Positions 48,567-57,519 of a stretch of 64,000 bases of DNA are shown one piece after another. The stretch is from NCBI RefSeq assembly GCF_000238255.3, contig NZ_CP011039.1, positions 3,090,176 through 3,154,175 of the forward strand, written 5' to 3'. The stretch comes from Pseudoalteromonas spongiae UST010723-006 (lineage in GTDB: Bacteria > Pseudomonadota > Gammaproteobacteria > Enterobacterales > Alteromonadaceae). The notes beneath the pieces were generated by a model. It ran no database searches. It was not told the DNA's origin and was given only the letters and a program-made list of their open reading frames with translations. The stretch's first letter is position 1; the number at the start of each line of letters is the position of its first letter. Both the position numbers and the translations under genes were made by a program.

Positions 48567-49187
48567 TTAGTTCTTTTTTAGAATTATTAAATGCCTTTCG
48601 GCATCCAGCTCAGGCACTGTTAATACTACTTTATCTTGGTATTCAATCGAGGCCGGTAATTGGTCAATTTCTTGTTCAGGAAATTGCCCTTTTAGCGCAA
48701 TAAAACGACCAGAGTGATCCACTAAGTGCTGACACCAGTCTACCATATCTTGCAAAGATGCAAAGGCACGACTTAAAACGCCATCAAATGGTTGTTCTGG
48801 TTGATATTCTTCAACGCGAGATTGCACCGGAGTGATATTTTTAAGCTTTAAATTTAGCTTAACTTGATTTAAAAAACGAATGCGTTTGCCAAGGCTATCT
48901 AATAACACAAATTGTTTATCAGGATGAGCAATTGCTAATACCACACCCGGTAAGCCAGGGCCCGTACCAACATCAATATAGTGATTGCCGTCTAAATGCG
49001 GTGCCACAACCAGTGAATCAAGAATGTGTTTAACCACCATTTCTTGTGGATCACGAACAGAAGTTAAGTTGTAAGCTTTATTCCACTTATCAAGCATCTC
49101 AACATAACTAACCAATTGCTGTTTTTGCGTTTCAGATAATGAAATGGATGTTTTTGCCAATAAGGCATCTAATTTATTGCGAATCAC
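48567..49187 (-). CDS. rsmG: 16S rRNA (guanine-527-N7)-methyltransferase
   Basis: 206 residues. The SAM site [17 protein letters not shown] and the [20 protein letters not shown] block identify RsmG/GidB, which methylates G527 of 16S rRNA. It lies between mnmG and parA as in many gammaproteobacteria. Confidence 0.96.
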   Translation of the reverse strand: MIRNKLDALLAKTSISLSETQKQQLVSYVEMLDKWNKAYNLTSVRDPQEMVVKHILDSLVVAPHLDGNHYIDVGTGPGLPGVVLAIAHPDKQFVLLDSLGKRIRFLNQVKLNLKLKNITPVQSRVEEYQPEQPFDGVLSRAFASLQDMVDWCQHLVDHSGRFIALKGQFPEQEIDQLPASIEYQDKVVLTVPELDAERHLIILKKN

Positions 49188-49217
49188 GTAATGAACCCAG
49201 AAAGCAGCAAATCAGCA

Positions 49218-51107
49218 CTAAGCTGATTTGCGTAATAAACCTTGTTTTTTTAAGTACACTAATAATAGCGAAATTGCCGCAGGTGTTATACCTGAAATTC
49301 GCGATGCTTGGCCGATAGTGGTTGGTCGTACATCAGTTAACTTGGCAACAACCTCATTTGATAAACCCGATACCTTGCTGTAATCAAAATCAGCTGGCAA
49401 TAAGGTATTCTCATGGCGCAATTGCTTATCAATTTCGTCTTGCTGACGTGCAATATAACCTGCGTACTTAATTTGAATCTCAACTTGTTCGTGAGCTTGT
49501 GCATTATTCGTTTCAGGTGCTAAGCCATCAATCGCAACCAGATCGTTGTAATTTACTTCAGGGCGCTTAACCAGATCAGCAAGACTTGCTTCACGCGTTA
49601 ATGGCATTTTTAGTAAGGCATTAACATTTTCAAGTGCTGGGTGATCTTTATGGATCCACGTATCTTTTAAGCGTTGAGACTCAAGCTCCATCACTTCGAT
49701 CTTTTCGTTGAATGCCTGCCAACGAGCATCGTCAACTAAGCCAAGTTCACGGCCTTTCGCTGTTAAACGTAGATCGGCATTATCTTCACGTAATAATAAA
49801 CGGTATTCAGCACGGCTTGTGAACATGCGGTACGGTTCTTTTGTACCAAGCGTTGCTAAGTCATCAATCAGTACACCTGTGTATGCTTCGTCACGGCGTG
49901 GTGTCCAAGCATCTTTGCCTTGTACTTGTAACGCAGCATTCATACCTGCAATTAAGCCCTGAGCACCAGCTTCTTCATAACCAGTAGTACCGTTAATTTG
50001 GCCAGCAAAGAATAAGCCGTTGATAAACTTAGTTTCTAAAGACTGCTTTAAATCACGTGGATCGAAGAAATCATATTCAATTGCATAACCTGGGCGGCAA
50101 ATATGGGCATTTTCAAAGCCTTTAATCGATCTTACGATCTGCATTTGCACATCAAACGGTAAACTTGTCGAAATACCATTTGGATATAATTCGTGTGTAG
50201 TAAGGCCTTCAGGCTCAACAAAGATCTGGTGCTTGTCTTTGTCTGCAAAACGCATGATCTTATCTTCAATCGATGGGCAATAACGTGGGCCGATGCCTTC
50301 AATTACACCAGCATACATTGGTGAACGATCAAGGTTATTGCGAATAACGTCATGCGTTTTTTCATTAGTGTAAGTGATATAGCACGGGATCTGCGTTGGG
50401 TGATCCGATTGTTTACCCATAAATGAGAATACAGGTGTTGGCGTATCACCAGGTTGAGGCTGCATTACCGAAAAATCAACAGTACGTGCATCAATACGTG
50501 GCGGCGTACCTGTTTTTAAACGATCAACACGGAATGGCAATTCACGTAAGCGTTTAGCAAGGGCAATAGAAGGTGGATCACCAGCACGACCACCGCTAAA
50601 GTTTTCCATACCAATGTGAATTGTACCACCTAAGAAAGTGCCAACAGTTAAAACCACGCTTGGCGCTTCAAATTTAAGCCCCATTTGTGTCACAACACCT
50701 TTTACGGTATCGCCATCAACGATGAGATCATCACACGATTGTTGGAAAATGGTGAGGTTTTCTTGGTTTTGCAAGGTTTGCTGAATCGCTTCTTTGTAAA
50801 GCTTTCTATCAGCTTGTGCTCGTGTAGCACGTACCGCTGGGCCTTTAGAAGAATTAAGCGTTCTAAATTGAATGCCACCTTTATCGATCGCTTGTGCCAT
50901 AGCGCCACCAAGTGCATCGATTTCTTTAACCAAATGGCCTTTACCGATCCCACCGATCGCAGGATTACATGACATTTGACCTAAAGTATCAATATTATGA
51001 GTCAACAGTAATGTTTTCATTCCCATGCGTGAAGAAGCAAGTGCTGCTTCTGTACCAGCATGTCCACCACCAACAACAATAACGTCAAATTGTTCATGAA
51101 ATAGCAT
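49218..51107 (-). CDS. mnmG: tRNA uridine-5-carboxymethylaminomethyl modification enzyme MnmG
   Basis: 629 residues, same as E. coli. The N-terminal FAD motif is [19 protein letters not shown], followed by [20 protein letters not shown]. The second signature [11 protein letters not shown] and the C-terminal helical domain are present. It forms the MnmEG complex that modifies U34 of certain tRNAs. It is the first leftward gene beside oriC, so initiation at the origin and its transcription are coupled in position. Confidence 0.97.
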   Translation of the reverse strand: MLFHEQFDVIVVGGGHAGTEAALASSRMGMKTLLLTHNIDTLGQMSCNPAIGGIGKGHLVKEIDALGGAMAQAIDKGGIQFRTLNSSKGPAVRATRAQADRKLYKEAIQQTLQNQENLTIFQQSCDDLIVDGDTVKGVVTQMGLKFEAPSVVLTVGTFLGGTIHIGMENFSGGRAGDPPSIALAKRLRELPFRVDRLKTGTPPRIDARTVDFSVMQPQPGDTPTPVFSFMGKQSDHPTQIPCYITYTNEKTHDVIRNNLDRSPMYAGVIEGIGPRYCPSIEDKIMRFADKDKHQIFVEPEGLTTHELYPNGISTSLPFDVQMQIVRSIKGFENAHICRPGYAIEYDFFDPRDLKQSLETKFINGLFFAGQINGTTGYEEAGAQGLIAGMNAALQVQGKDAWTPRRDEAYTGVLIDDLATLGTKEPYRMFTSRAEYRLLLREDNADLRLTAKGRELGLVDDARWQAFNEKIEVMELESQRLKDTWIHKDHPALENVNALLKMPLTREASLADLVKRPEVNYNDLVAIDGLAPETNNAQAHEQVEIQIKYAGYIARQQDEIDKQLRHENTLLPADFDYSKVSGLSNEVVAKLTDVRPTTIGQASRISGITPAAISLLLVYLKKQGLLRKSA

Positions 51108-51281
51108 GTAAAGGATCCTGCGTAATATCCGAGTTAGATTTTGAAAGGATGCGTATTCTACCTAGAAATTCTAAGAAGTGAAACGATTAAATAATGAACA
51201 CGATCTAAAGAACTGATCTAATATAAAATAAATGATCTTTAGAAAGATCTTGTTATTTCTATTATATAGTAGCCCTGTTTC

Positions 51282-51290
51282 TGTTGATAA
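51282..51290 (-). promoter_or_regulatory. DnaA box (variant TTATCAACA)
   Basis: One mismatch from TTATCCACA, near the AT-rich side of oriC. Same variant as the box at 51388. Confidence 0.6.
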
Positions 51291-51387
51291 CTCTAACTAA
51301 AACTTTACTTTCAGTAAGTTAAGTTAGATCAATTGGTGTTGATATGATCGGATCAAGTACTTTAAAAGCGCTGATCAACTTACCTAG

Positions 51388-51396
51388 TTATCAACA
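51388..51396 (+). promoter_or_regulatory. DnaA box (variant TTATCAACA)
   Basis: One mismatch from consensus, in the middle of oriC and in opposite orientation to the box at 51282. Confidence 0.6.
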
Positions 51397-51460
51397 TCTC
51401 GATTAAGTGAAAATTCTATCCAATGCATAATCATCTATAAATACAAGGTTAGATCAAGGG

Positions 51461-51469
51461 TTATCCACA
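51461..51469 (+). promoter_or_regulatory. DnaA box (perfect TTATCCACA)
   Basis: Exact high-affinity DnaA box, flanked by GATC sites at 51452 and 51474. Comparable to a strong R box of E. coli oriC. Confidence 0.85.
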
Positions 51470-51493
51470 TTTCGATCTAAATATATTAAAAAT

Positions 51494-51502
51494 TGTGAAT
51501 AA
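51494..51502 (-). promoter_or_regulatory. DnaA box (TTATTCACA)
   Basis: Fits TTATNCACA on the minus strand, 25 bp beyond the perfect box and facing it, near the mioC end of oriC. Confidence 0.75.
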
Positions 51503-51535
51503 CCTTTTTATATGATCAATAGTCTAGTGCAGTGA

Positions 51536-51970
51536 TTATAACTTGGCTAACAACTGCGGAAGCCAAGCCAGTGCAATATCTTCAGGCAATTCTTCCGATT
51601 GGGCGTCAACTTCTAAGCGATCAACAAGCTTCACAGCGCCTTTACTAGCAAGGTGTTGATCTAGGTCTTTTGCTGCCTGATTAAACTGATCATAGCTAGA
51701 ATCGCCTAAACCTATCACCGCATATGTTAGATGTGTAAGTTGTTCTACTTCAGCTAAATCAGACGCAAAGCTTTGAATGTTATCTGGTAACTCACCTGCA
51801 CCATGAGTTGAAGTGCATATTAACCAAGCATTATCTTTGACCTCTGAAAGCACAGGATGCTCGTGCACAGTGGCATGAATGTCATGTTCTACTAACGCCT
51901 CTTGGATCTGTTCAGCGACATATTCCGCTGAACCCATTTGGCTACCAACAATAATGCTTAGATTTTTCAT
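51536..51970 (-). CDS. mioC: Flavodoxin-like protein MioC
   Basis: 144 residues with the flavodoxin pattern: NLSIIVGSQMGSAEYVAEQI (FMN phosphate loop region), CTSTHGAGELPDN and VIGLGDSSYDQFNQAAKDLD. MioC is an FMN protein with an electron-transfer role reported for biotin synthase. Its transcription runs into oriC, as in E. coli, where it can influence initiation. Confidence 0.94.
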   Translation of the reverse strand: MKNLSIIVGSQMGSAEYVAEQIQEALVEHDIHATVHEHPVLSEVKDNAWLICTSTHGAGELPDNIQSFASDLAEVEQLTHLTYAVIGLGDSSYDQFNQAAKDLDQHLASKGAVKLVDRLEVDAQSEELPEDIALAWLPQLLAKL

Positions 51971-52419
51971 GATGAGTTGATCAGGTATTTTTCTCGATCT
52001 TAAGGTATAAATAGCTTAGTTAAAAGATCTTATTCACAGTGGATATAAATAGTTTGTTTGTTTAATCAGCGTATTTTATTTAGGTTGTTGTTATTTAATG
52101 TTTTTTATTATTTAGAATGTTTTGATAAATTTGCGATCAATCTGTGTAAAACTCGTTGTTAACCTCTTTATTACTCCTTAGCAAAGGCTATATAAATTCA
52201 TTTAGCATTGATTAAAACATCAAGTTTAATCACGTTGTGGATAGATCTATTCAATGCGGCGCGAGATCGGCTTTTTTATTAGATCTAACTAATTGGTTTT
52301 AAGATCCAAATATTCTAAAAAATGTCGGTCTTTTAGCATGGCAAAACGGAGTTTGATCTGTTTTTTCGATCGCTTTGTGACAAAATGGCAATATGTAATA
52401 TCTATATTGGTGATATGTA
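51971..52419. other. GATC-rich intergenic region upstream of mioC
   Basis: 449 bp without a gene, between the divergent mioC and the small gene at 52420. Ten GATC sites are scattered through it, far more than expected by chance, and a DnaA box TTATTCACA lies at 52030-52038. It must contain the mioC promoter and the promoter of the small gene/AraC pair. No hairpin or reading frame of note was seen. Confidence 0.7.
52030..52038 (+). promoter_or_regulatory. DnaA box upstream of mioC
   Basis: TTATTCACA, 60 bp upstream of the mioC start, preceded by a GATC. In E. coli a DnaA box in the mioC promoter represses that gene, so a similar role is inferred. Confidence 0.65.
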
Positions 52420-52677
52420 GTGATTGATTTTTATCGGATCAAAGAAGGTGAGTTTGTTCGTTTGGTTGAAACTGGCTCTATGACAGATTTTATAGCGCAA
52501 GAATCAAACCTAGAGGCGAATAAGTATCACTTATTTGCGATTAATACGCAAACAGGAAAGGGCTATACCATTCGTCAAGCGAGGGTAGATGAGCTCAGAT
52601 CATGGCGTTTAGATCGCCTTGCATTATTATTAAAAAAGCTAGGTCAAAGTAATTTTCAAGTACGGAATAATAAGTAA
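52420..52677 (+). CDS. Small hypothetical protein preceding the AraC regulator gene
   Basis: 85 residues starting with GTG at 52420 (an in-frame stop lies three codons upstream; GGTG may act as ribosome binding site). The N-terminal half is acidic and the C-terminal half basic (RQARVDELRSWRLDRLALLLKKLG, predicted helix). Soluble, with no cysteine, signal peptide or known motif. It ends 3 bp before the AraC gene, so the two are probably translated together. I do not recognise the family; its fixed place suggests a role in the iron-locus switch, but that is only inference. Confidence 0.55.
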   Translation: MIDFYRIKEGEFVRLVETGSMTDFIAQESNLEANKYHLFAINTQTGKGYTIRQARVDELRSWRLDRLALLLKKLGQSNFQVRNNK

Positions 52678-52680
52678 AGT

Positions 52681-53571
52681 ATGGGTCATTTTAAATCCAG
52701 CGCAGCAAAGCCATTGGTTATGAGGCCTTATGAAAACTATAACTTACGGCCTGGTTTAAGTTTTCATTTTGGTGCACAACATGAGCAACATGATTGCACC
52801 TGGTTTGCATCACTTGATGCTGGATTGCGATTGTTTATTGTATTAGAAGGGCGTTTGTCGCTACATTTTGGTTCTCATCATCTAGAACTTGATAATCGAG
52901 ATAACGCTAAAGTGTGTGCTGCGGCTGTTTATCTAAATCAAGCAGATCAATTTACACGGAATTCTCATTTAAACTGTTACACCAAGCGTATAACTATTGG
53001 TTTTAGTGCCGCATGGCTTGATCATTCAGGGTTGGCATTAAACGACTATTTACCGCATTTAGCTCATTGTCATTGGCCGTTATCCGATCATGCTATTGCC
53101 ATAGTGAATCAAATGATCGACCCACCAGCGATTAGCGCGGATCTAACGGGGCTTTATTTAGAAAGTCGCGCTATTGAGCTGCTATTAGAAGGCTTATCTT
53201 ACTTGAAGCGTAATAATCATAATGAAGCGATGCATCGTACTCTTTCAAGTGATAGCTACCTTAAAATGCAACAAGTAAAGCGCTGGGTATTTGAAAACTT
53301 AGCAACACCACTTACTAACGATCTTATCGCAGCGCAATTTCATTTATCTAAAACAACCTTGCAAAGACATTTTAAGTTAGCCTTTGGCGTTACAATTTCA
53401 GACTTTGTTGTGCAGGCTAAACTCGAAATGGCCTATGAAATGCTTAAAAATGGGCAAGGAAATGTGAGTAAAGCCTCAGAAGTTGCGGGTTATTCAACAC
53501 CTAATAGCTTTTCAACAGCGTTTAAACGTTATTTTGGTGTTTCACCTAAATCGGTTAAAAAGAAAGTATAA
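52681..53571 (+). CDS. AraC-family regulator of the iron-uptake locus (PchR-like)
   Basis: 296 residues. A cupin-like sensing domain (LFIVLEGRLSLHFGSHHLEL, AAAVYLNQADQFTRNSHL) is followed by an AraC domain with helix-turn-helix units IAAQFHLSKTTLQRHFKLAF and ASEVAGYSTPNSFSTAFKRY, ending FGVSPKSVKKK. The layout is that of PchR/YbtA-type siderophore-responsive activators. It lies directly upstream of the FepB-type gene in the same direction; 97 bp between them carry a phased direct repeat and a Fur box. Confidence 0.88.
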   Translation: MGHFKSSAAKPLVMRPYENYNLRPGLSFHFGAQHEQHDCTWFASLDAGLRLFIVLEGRLSLHFGSHHLELDNRDNAKVCAAAVYLNQADQFTRNSHLNCYTKRITIGFSAAWLDHSGLALNDYLPHLAHCHWPLSDHAIAIVNQMIDPPAISADLTGLYLESRAIELLLEGLSYLKRNNHNEAMHRTLSSDSYLKMQQVKRWVFENLATPLTNDLIAAQFHLSKTTLQRHFKLAFGVTISDFVVQAKLEMAYEMLKNGQGNVSKASEVAGYSTPNSFSTAFKRYFGVSPKSVKKKV

Positions 53572-53583
53572 GTTGGCACACTT

Positions 53584-53619
53584 ACGAATGTTTTTGCCAT
53601 TTAAAAGAATGTTGTAAGC
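53584..53619. promoter_or_regulatory. Phased direct repeat, candidate AraC operator of the fep-like operon
   Basis: GAATGTT occurs at 53586-53592 and 53607-53613, a 21-bp start-to-start spacing, with additional matching positions around each copy. The repeat lies between the AraC gene and the Fur box, the expected place for activator half-sites. Confidence 0.4.
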
Positions 53620-53637
53620 AGAATTATTTGTAAAAAT

Positions 53638-53656
53638 ATGAGAATAATTATCATTT
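53638..53656. promoter_or_regulatory. Fur box of the fep-like operon
   Basis: ATGAGAATAATTATCATTT; its complement matches consensus positions 4-19 of GATAATGATAATCATTATC at 14 of 16 bases. It lies 12 bp upstream of the FepB-type start codon, so iron-loaded Fur would block transcription or early elongation. Confidence 0.75.
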
Positions 53657-53668
53657 AAAATAAATGCT

Positions 53669-54625
53669 ATGTTTCTCAGTCGTTGTGTAAGTTTATTCCG
53701 TTATCTTTTTATTGGTTCTCTAGTCTTTGGTCAATTTTGTAATATTGTATTTGCAACTGAATTTCCTCGCTATTTTGTTAATGCGGATGGCTCAACAACT
53801 GAGATAGTTGCAAAGCCAAAACGTATTTTATCCACTTCGGTTACTGTTACCGGCACTTTATTAGCGATGGATGCACCAGTGATTGCGAGTGCTCAAACTG
53901 CAACGGCCAATTTCTTTGCGCAATGGCAAAACGTTGCTCAAGCAAAGAAAGTAGCGCCACTTTGGCCCGCAGGACAAGTTGACTTAGAAGCAGCATTTTT
54001 ACAGCAACCCGATTTAATTATTGTATCCGTAAATGGCGCTGACTCAGCGCTCGCTCATATTGATGAACTTAAAATGATTGCGCCAGTAATAACGGTAGAT
54101 TATGGCGTGCTTACTTGGCAACAATTGGCGCAGCAATTAGCACAAGGGTTAGGGGTAGAATCTCAAACTGATGCTGTAATACAGCAGTTTGAACGTGTAT
54201 TAACTCAAGCAAAAAATGAAATAACGATCCCATCAGGACTGGTCAATATCATTAGCTACAATGGGCCGGGTATTACCAATCCCATTGCGACGGTAAAAAG
54301 TGCACACGGTCAGCTTTTAGCATCTCTTGGTTTTAAACTGGAAGAGCCTAATGCAGATTGGCACTCAGGAACAAAAGCCACAGGTGATTTTGTTCGCGCA
54401 GAGTATGAAAAATTGAGTCAATTAAAGGGCGATACCACCTTTTTACTACGAGTCGATTCTTCCGCGGTATCAAGGGTATTGAATGATCCTGTATTACAAA
54501 ACCTCAATTCAATCAAAAACAAACAAGTATATGCATTAGGTGCGAACTCTTTTCGCATCGACTATTACAGTGCACTTGAAGTTATACACCAAATTAAACG
54601 CGACTTTGCGACTAAACCTCTCTGA
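53669..54625 (+). CDS. FepB-like ferric-siderophore periplasmic binding protein
   Basis: 318 residues. The signal segment SLFRYLFIGSLVFGQFCNIVFA has no lipobox, so a soluble periplasmic protein is expected. The mature part IVAKPKRILSTSVTVTGTLLAMDAPVIAS and the C-terminal NKQVYALGANSFRIDYYSALEV closely follow E. coli FepB. FepB carries ferric enterobactin from the outer membrane to FepDG. Whether the ligand here is enterobactin or another catecholate is not determined. It opens an operon of six genes after the Fur box. Confidence 0.88.
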   Translation: MFLSRCVSLFRYLFIGSLVFGQFCNIVFATEFPRYFVNADGSTTEIVAKPKRILSTSVTVTGTLLAMDAPVIASAQTATANFFAQWQNVAQAKKVAPLWPAGQVDLEAAFLQQPDLIIVSVNGADSALAHIDELKMIAPVITVDYGVLTWQQLAQQLAQGLGVESQTDAVIQQFERVLTQAKNEITIPSGLVNIISYNGPGITNPIATVKSAHGQLLASLGFKLEEPNADWHSGTKATGDFVRAEYEKLSQLKGDTTFLLRVDSSAVSRVLNDPVLQNLNSIKNKQVYALGANSFRIDYYSALEVIHQIKRDFATKPL

Positions 54626-54638
54626 TAAATAAACGGTT

Positions 54639-55631
54639 ATGAAAATTAAGTTATCAGTTGTTTGGCTGATGTTTGCCTTGTTGCTTGTTGTAATCAGCTT
54701 ATGTGTTGGCAATCAGACCGTTACGATCGCAAATATGGTGAATACCTTGTTAGCCTTTGATGCATCAAATACCGATCATTTATTGGTTTTCCACTTGCGT
54801 ATTCCACGCACTTTTCTGGCATTAACGGTAGGGGCAGGACTTGCGGTTGCCGGATTATTCATTCAGGTACTTACGCGTAATCCATTAGCAGAACCTGGAT
54901 TACTAAGCATAAATGCTGGTGCCAGTTTAGCGGTTGCACTGGTTATTGCGGTGTTACAAAGTCACTCAATTTTTATTCGTTACATTGCGGCAATGCTAGG
55001 TGCAGGCGTTGCGTCATACCTAGTGTATATATTTGCCATCAGGCAGCAAACTAATGGCGATAAACTTAAATTGATTCTGGCTGGTGTAGCACTCACAGCG
55101 ATGTTTTTTTCAGTAACACAAATCATCACCGTTAATAGCGATTTGTCTGTGTTTGATCAGTATCGTCATTGGATCGTTGGTTCGTTAGCTGGGCGTGGTT
55201 ACAGCACCTTAGTACTTACTTTAATACTCACGTTAGTCTGTTTAGTAATTGCTTTTCGCATTGCAAAAGACATTGATATGTTGATGTTGGGAAATGAAAC
55301 AGCGGTTGCCAATGGTGTTGACGTTAAACAAACCGTGTTAGCGACTTTTGCAGTGATTGTATTACTTAGCGGCTCTGCAACGGCAGCCGCGGGGCCCTTG
55401 TCGTTTATTGGTTTATGTGCGCCTCATATAGCGCGATATTTTGTCGGCAACAATATTAATAAATTGCTTTTGGTAACAATAATACTGGGGGCATTGTTAA
55501 CGTTGCTCGCCGATATTCTTGGACGTGTGCTTGTTTATCCTGCTGAAGTAAGCGTGGGTATTATGTTATCGCTAATTGGCGGCCCATTCTTCGTTTTATT
55601 GGTGCGCAATCGCACTTTGGCCAAGCTATGA
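54639..55631 (+). CDS. FepD-like iron-siderophore ABC permease
   Basis: 330 residues, FecCD family, eight to ten membrane helices. LRIPRTFLALTVGAGLAVAGLFIQVLTRNPLAEPG is the family signature region, and FIGLCAPHIARYFVG is the cytoplasmic coupling region. It pairs with the next permease; its TGA stop overlaps the next start by 4 bp (ATGA). Confidence 0.9.
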   Translation: MKIKLSVVWLMFALLLVVISLCVGNQTVTIANMVNTLLAFDASNTDHLLVFHLRIPRTFLALTVGAGLAVAGLFIQVLTRNPLAEPGLLSINAGASLAVALVIAVLQSHSIFIRYIAAMLGAGVASYLVYIFAIRQQTNGDKLKLILAGVALTAMFFSVTQIITVNSDLSVFDQYRHWIVGSLAGRGYSTLVLTLILTLVCLVIAFRIAKDIDMLMLGNETAVANGVDVKQTVLATFAVIVLLSGSATAAAGPLSFIGLCAPHIARYFVGNNINKLLLVTIILGALLTLLADILGRVLVYPAEVSVGIMLSLIGGPFFVLLVRNRTLAKL

Positions 55632-56668
55632 CTGCGATTAATAAAGAGTTTACTTTTACGTTAGCAAACATGTCTTGGTTAATTGTGCCACGCGATTGGC
55701 TATTGTGTTTTGGTTTAATCGTTTTGTTATGTTGCGCCATGCTACTGCATTTGATGCAAGGTAAAATGACACTTGATTTTGCAACTCTTTTGCAGGTGTT
55801 GTTGAATCAATCTAATTCTCCCTTTGTTGAGAAAATAGTGTTCGATATTCGCTTACCCCGCGCTTTAACGGCATGTTTCGCCGGCGGCGCACTCGCTATT
55901 TCGGGCGCTATTTTTCAATCGTTATCAAAAAATCCACTGGGTTCACCAGATATTATTGGGTTCACCACTGGGGCAGCGACTGGCGCGATTACTCATTTTG
56001 TTTTCTTTGAACATAACTTACTTGGTATTGCTTTGTTTTCTGTTTTGGGTGGGTTGAGCGTTGCGTTATTGGTTTTTCTATTGGCAAAAAAAGATCATGG
56101 TTTTGATCGCAATCAGTTGGTGTTAATTGGTATTGGCGTTGGTGCAACCTTAAGCGCAATAAATGGTTTGTTATTGGTTAAAGGGAATTTAGACAATACC
56201 GCTCATGCAAATATTTGGTTAGCTGGCTCACTCTCTGCACGTACTTGGTTTCACGCTTTAATGCCGATGTTCGCGGTGTTTATATTACTTCCGATTGCGG
56301 TGTATTTTTCCCGTGCAGCAAGCTTGATTGAAATGGGCATGCAAACCGCTCATTGTTTGGGTGTAAACGTACGTGTTACCAATAACTGTTTATTGCTGAT
56401 CGCGATTATTTTAGCTGCTCTCGCGACTGGCTCTGTCGGGCCAATTGCATTTATTGCCTTAGCTTCTGCTCATATTGCAAAACGTCTGTTGCTTGCTAAA
56501 CGCACACTACCCATTTTTACCAGTGCACTGATTGGTGCTTTGTTACTTGTGTTATCCGATTTAATTGGCTTATTGCTAGCGGATTTTTATGTTTTACCTG
56601 TTGGTCGGGTTGTTGGTGTATTTGGTGGGGTGTACTTACTAATGTTGCTAACGCGCAAACAGCATTAA
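55628..56668 (+). CDS. FepG-like iron-siderophore ABC permease
   Basis: 346 residues, second FecCD-family permease. DIRLPRALTACFAGGALAISGAIFQSLSKNPLGSP and GPIAFIALASAHIAKRLLL are the family blocks. It begins in the FepD-like stop codon (ATGA), so translation is coupled and stoichiometry likely 1:1. Confidence 0.9.
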   Translation: MTAINKEFTFTLANMSWLIVPRDWLLCFGLIVLLCCAMLLHLMQGKMTLDFATLLQVLLNQSNSPFVEKIVFDIRLPRALTACFAGGALAISGAIFQSLSKNPLGSPDIIGFTTGAATGAITHFVFFEHNLLGIALFSVLGGLSVALLVFLLAKKDHGFDRNQLVLIGIGVGATLSAINGLLLVKGNLDNTAHANIWLAGSLSARTWFHALMPMFAVFILLPIAVYFSRAASLIEMGMQTAHCLGVNVRVTNNCLLLIAIILAALATGSVGPIAFIALASAHIAKRLLLAKRTLPIFTSALIGALLLVLSDLIGLLLADFYVLPVGRVVGVFGGVYLLMLLTRKQH

Positions 56669-56688
56669 TTAAGAGAAGTGTTAGCGAG

Positions 56689-57519
56689 ATGATCGATTTT
56701 AACTTAGCAGATAAATTTGTAGCGGCTAACTTGTCGTTTAACTACGGCAATACACCTATTATTAAAAACTTAAATATCACCATTCCCGCCAGCAAAGTTA
56801 CTATGATTGTTGGCCCAAATGGGTGTGGTAAGTCGACATTACTTAACTTACTGGCAAATGTAACCACACCGCATAACGGCATGGTGATTTTTGAAGAAGA
56901 AAACTTGGCGCAATTGAAGCCTAAAACACGGGCGAAGCGACTTGCTTTTTTACCACAAAACCCGCATTCGCCGTCGGGTATAACAATTAAAGAACTTGTA
57001 TCCCGGGGGCGTTATGCCTATCAAAACTGGTTTCAGAACAACAGTGAGCAAGACCAATTAGCTATTACTCATGCGCTGCGGCAAACCGATTTACTCGATA
57101 TTGCTGATAAACAGCTCAATAGCGTTTCTGGTGGTCAGCGCCAACGTGCATGGATTGCAATGGTATTAGCGCAATCTGCGGCGACTATTTTGATGGATGA
57201 GCCTACCTCTTTTCTTGATATTTCACATCAGCTAGATGTGTTAGCGCTGTGCCAAACCCTTAATCATATGCATAAGCATACAATAGTAATGGTGCTGCAC
57301 GATTTAAATCAGGCTGCACGCTTTGCTGATCATTTAATTGTGATGAAAGCCGGAAAAATAGTTGTAACTGGGTCGCCAATAGACGTTATTACAAGCGAGC
57401 TGTTGCAAGACGTATTCGGCATTAAAGCTCATGTGCATTTTGATGAAACTACACAATCCCCTTTGATCGTGCCGTTACACAGTACATCAAAACTTAGTAT
57501 GGAGTTGGGAAATGACTAA
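56689..57519 (+). CDS. FepC-like iron-siderophore ABC ATPase
   Basis: 276 residues. Walker A is VGPNGCGKSTLLNLL, the signature NSVSGGQRQRAWIAMVLAQ, Walker B TILMDEPTSFLDI, and the H-loop VMVLHDLNQAARFADH; the last two are typical of FepC/FhuC ATPases. It powers the FepDG-like pair. The end overlaps the monooxygenase start by 8 bp. Confidence 0.92.
   Translation: MIDFNLADKFVAANLSFNYGNTPIIKNLNITIPASKVTMIVGPNGCGKSTLLNLLANVTTPHNGMVIFEEENLAQLKPKTRAKRLAFLPQNPHSPSGITIKELVSRGRYAYQNWFQNNSEQDQLAITHALRQTDLLDIADKQLNSVSGGQRQRAWIAMVLAQSAATILMDEPTSFLDISHQLDVLALCQTLNHMHKHTIVMVLHDLNQAARFADHLIVMKAGKIVVTGSPIDVITSELLQDVFGIKAHVHFDETTQSPLIVPLHSTSKLSMELGND

Larger units (their letters stand above)
51108..51535. 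other. oriC: Chromosomal replication origin oriC
   Basis: 428 bp between mnmG and mioC, the E. coli/Vibrio location. It holds 12 GATC sites. DnaA boxes are at 51282-51290 (TTATCAACA, minus), 51388-51396 (TTATCAACA), 51461-51469 (TTATCCACA, perfect) and 51494-51502 (TTATTCACA, minus). The mnmG side (51200-51270) is AT-rich with GATC-started segments such as GATCTTGTTATTT, resembling the E. coli 13-mers of the unwinding element. Boxes at one side and the AT-rich GATC region at the other repeat the E. coli order. Confidence 0.9.
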
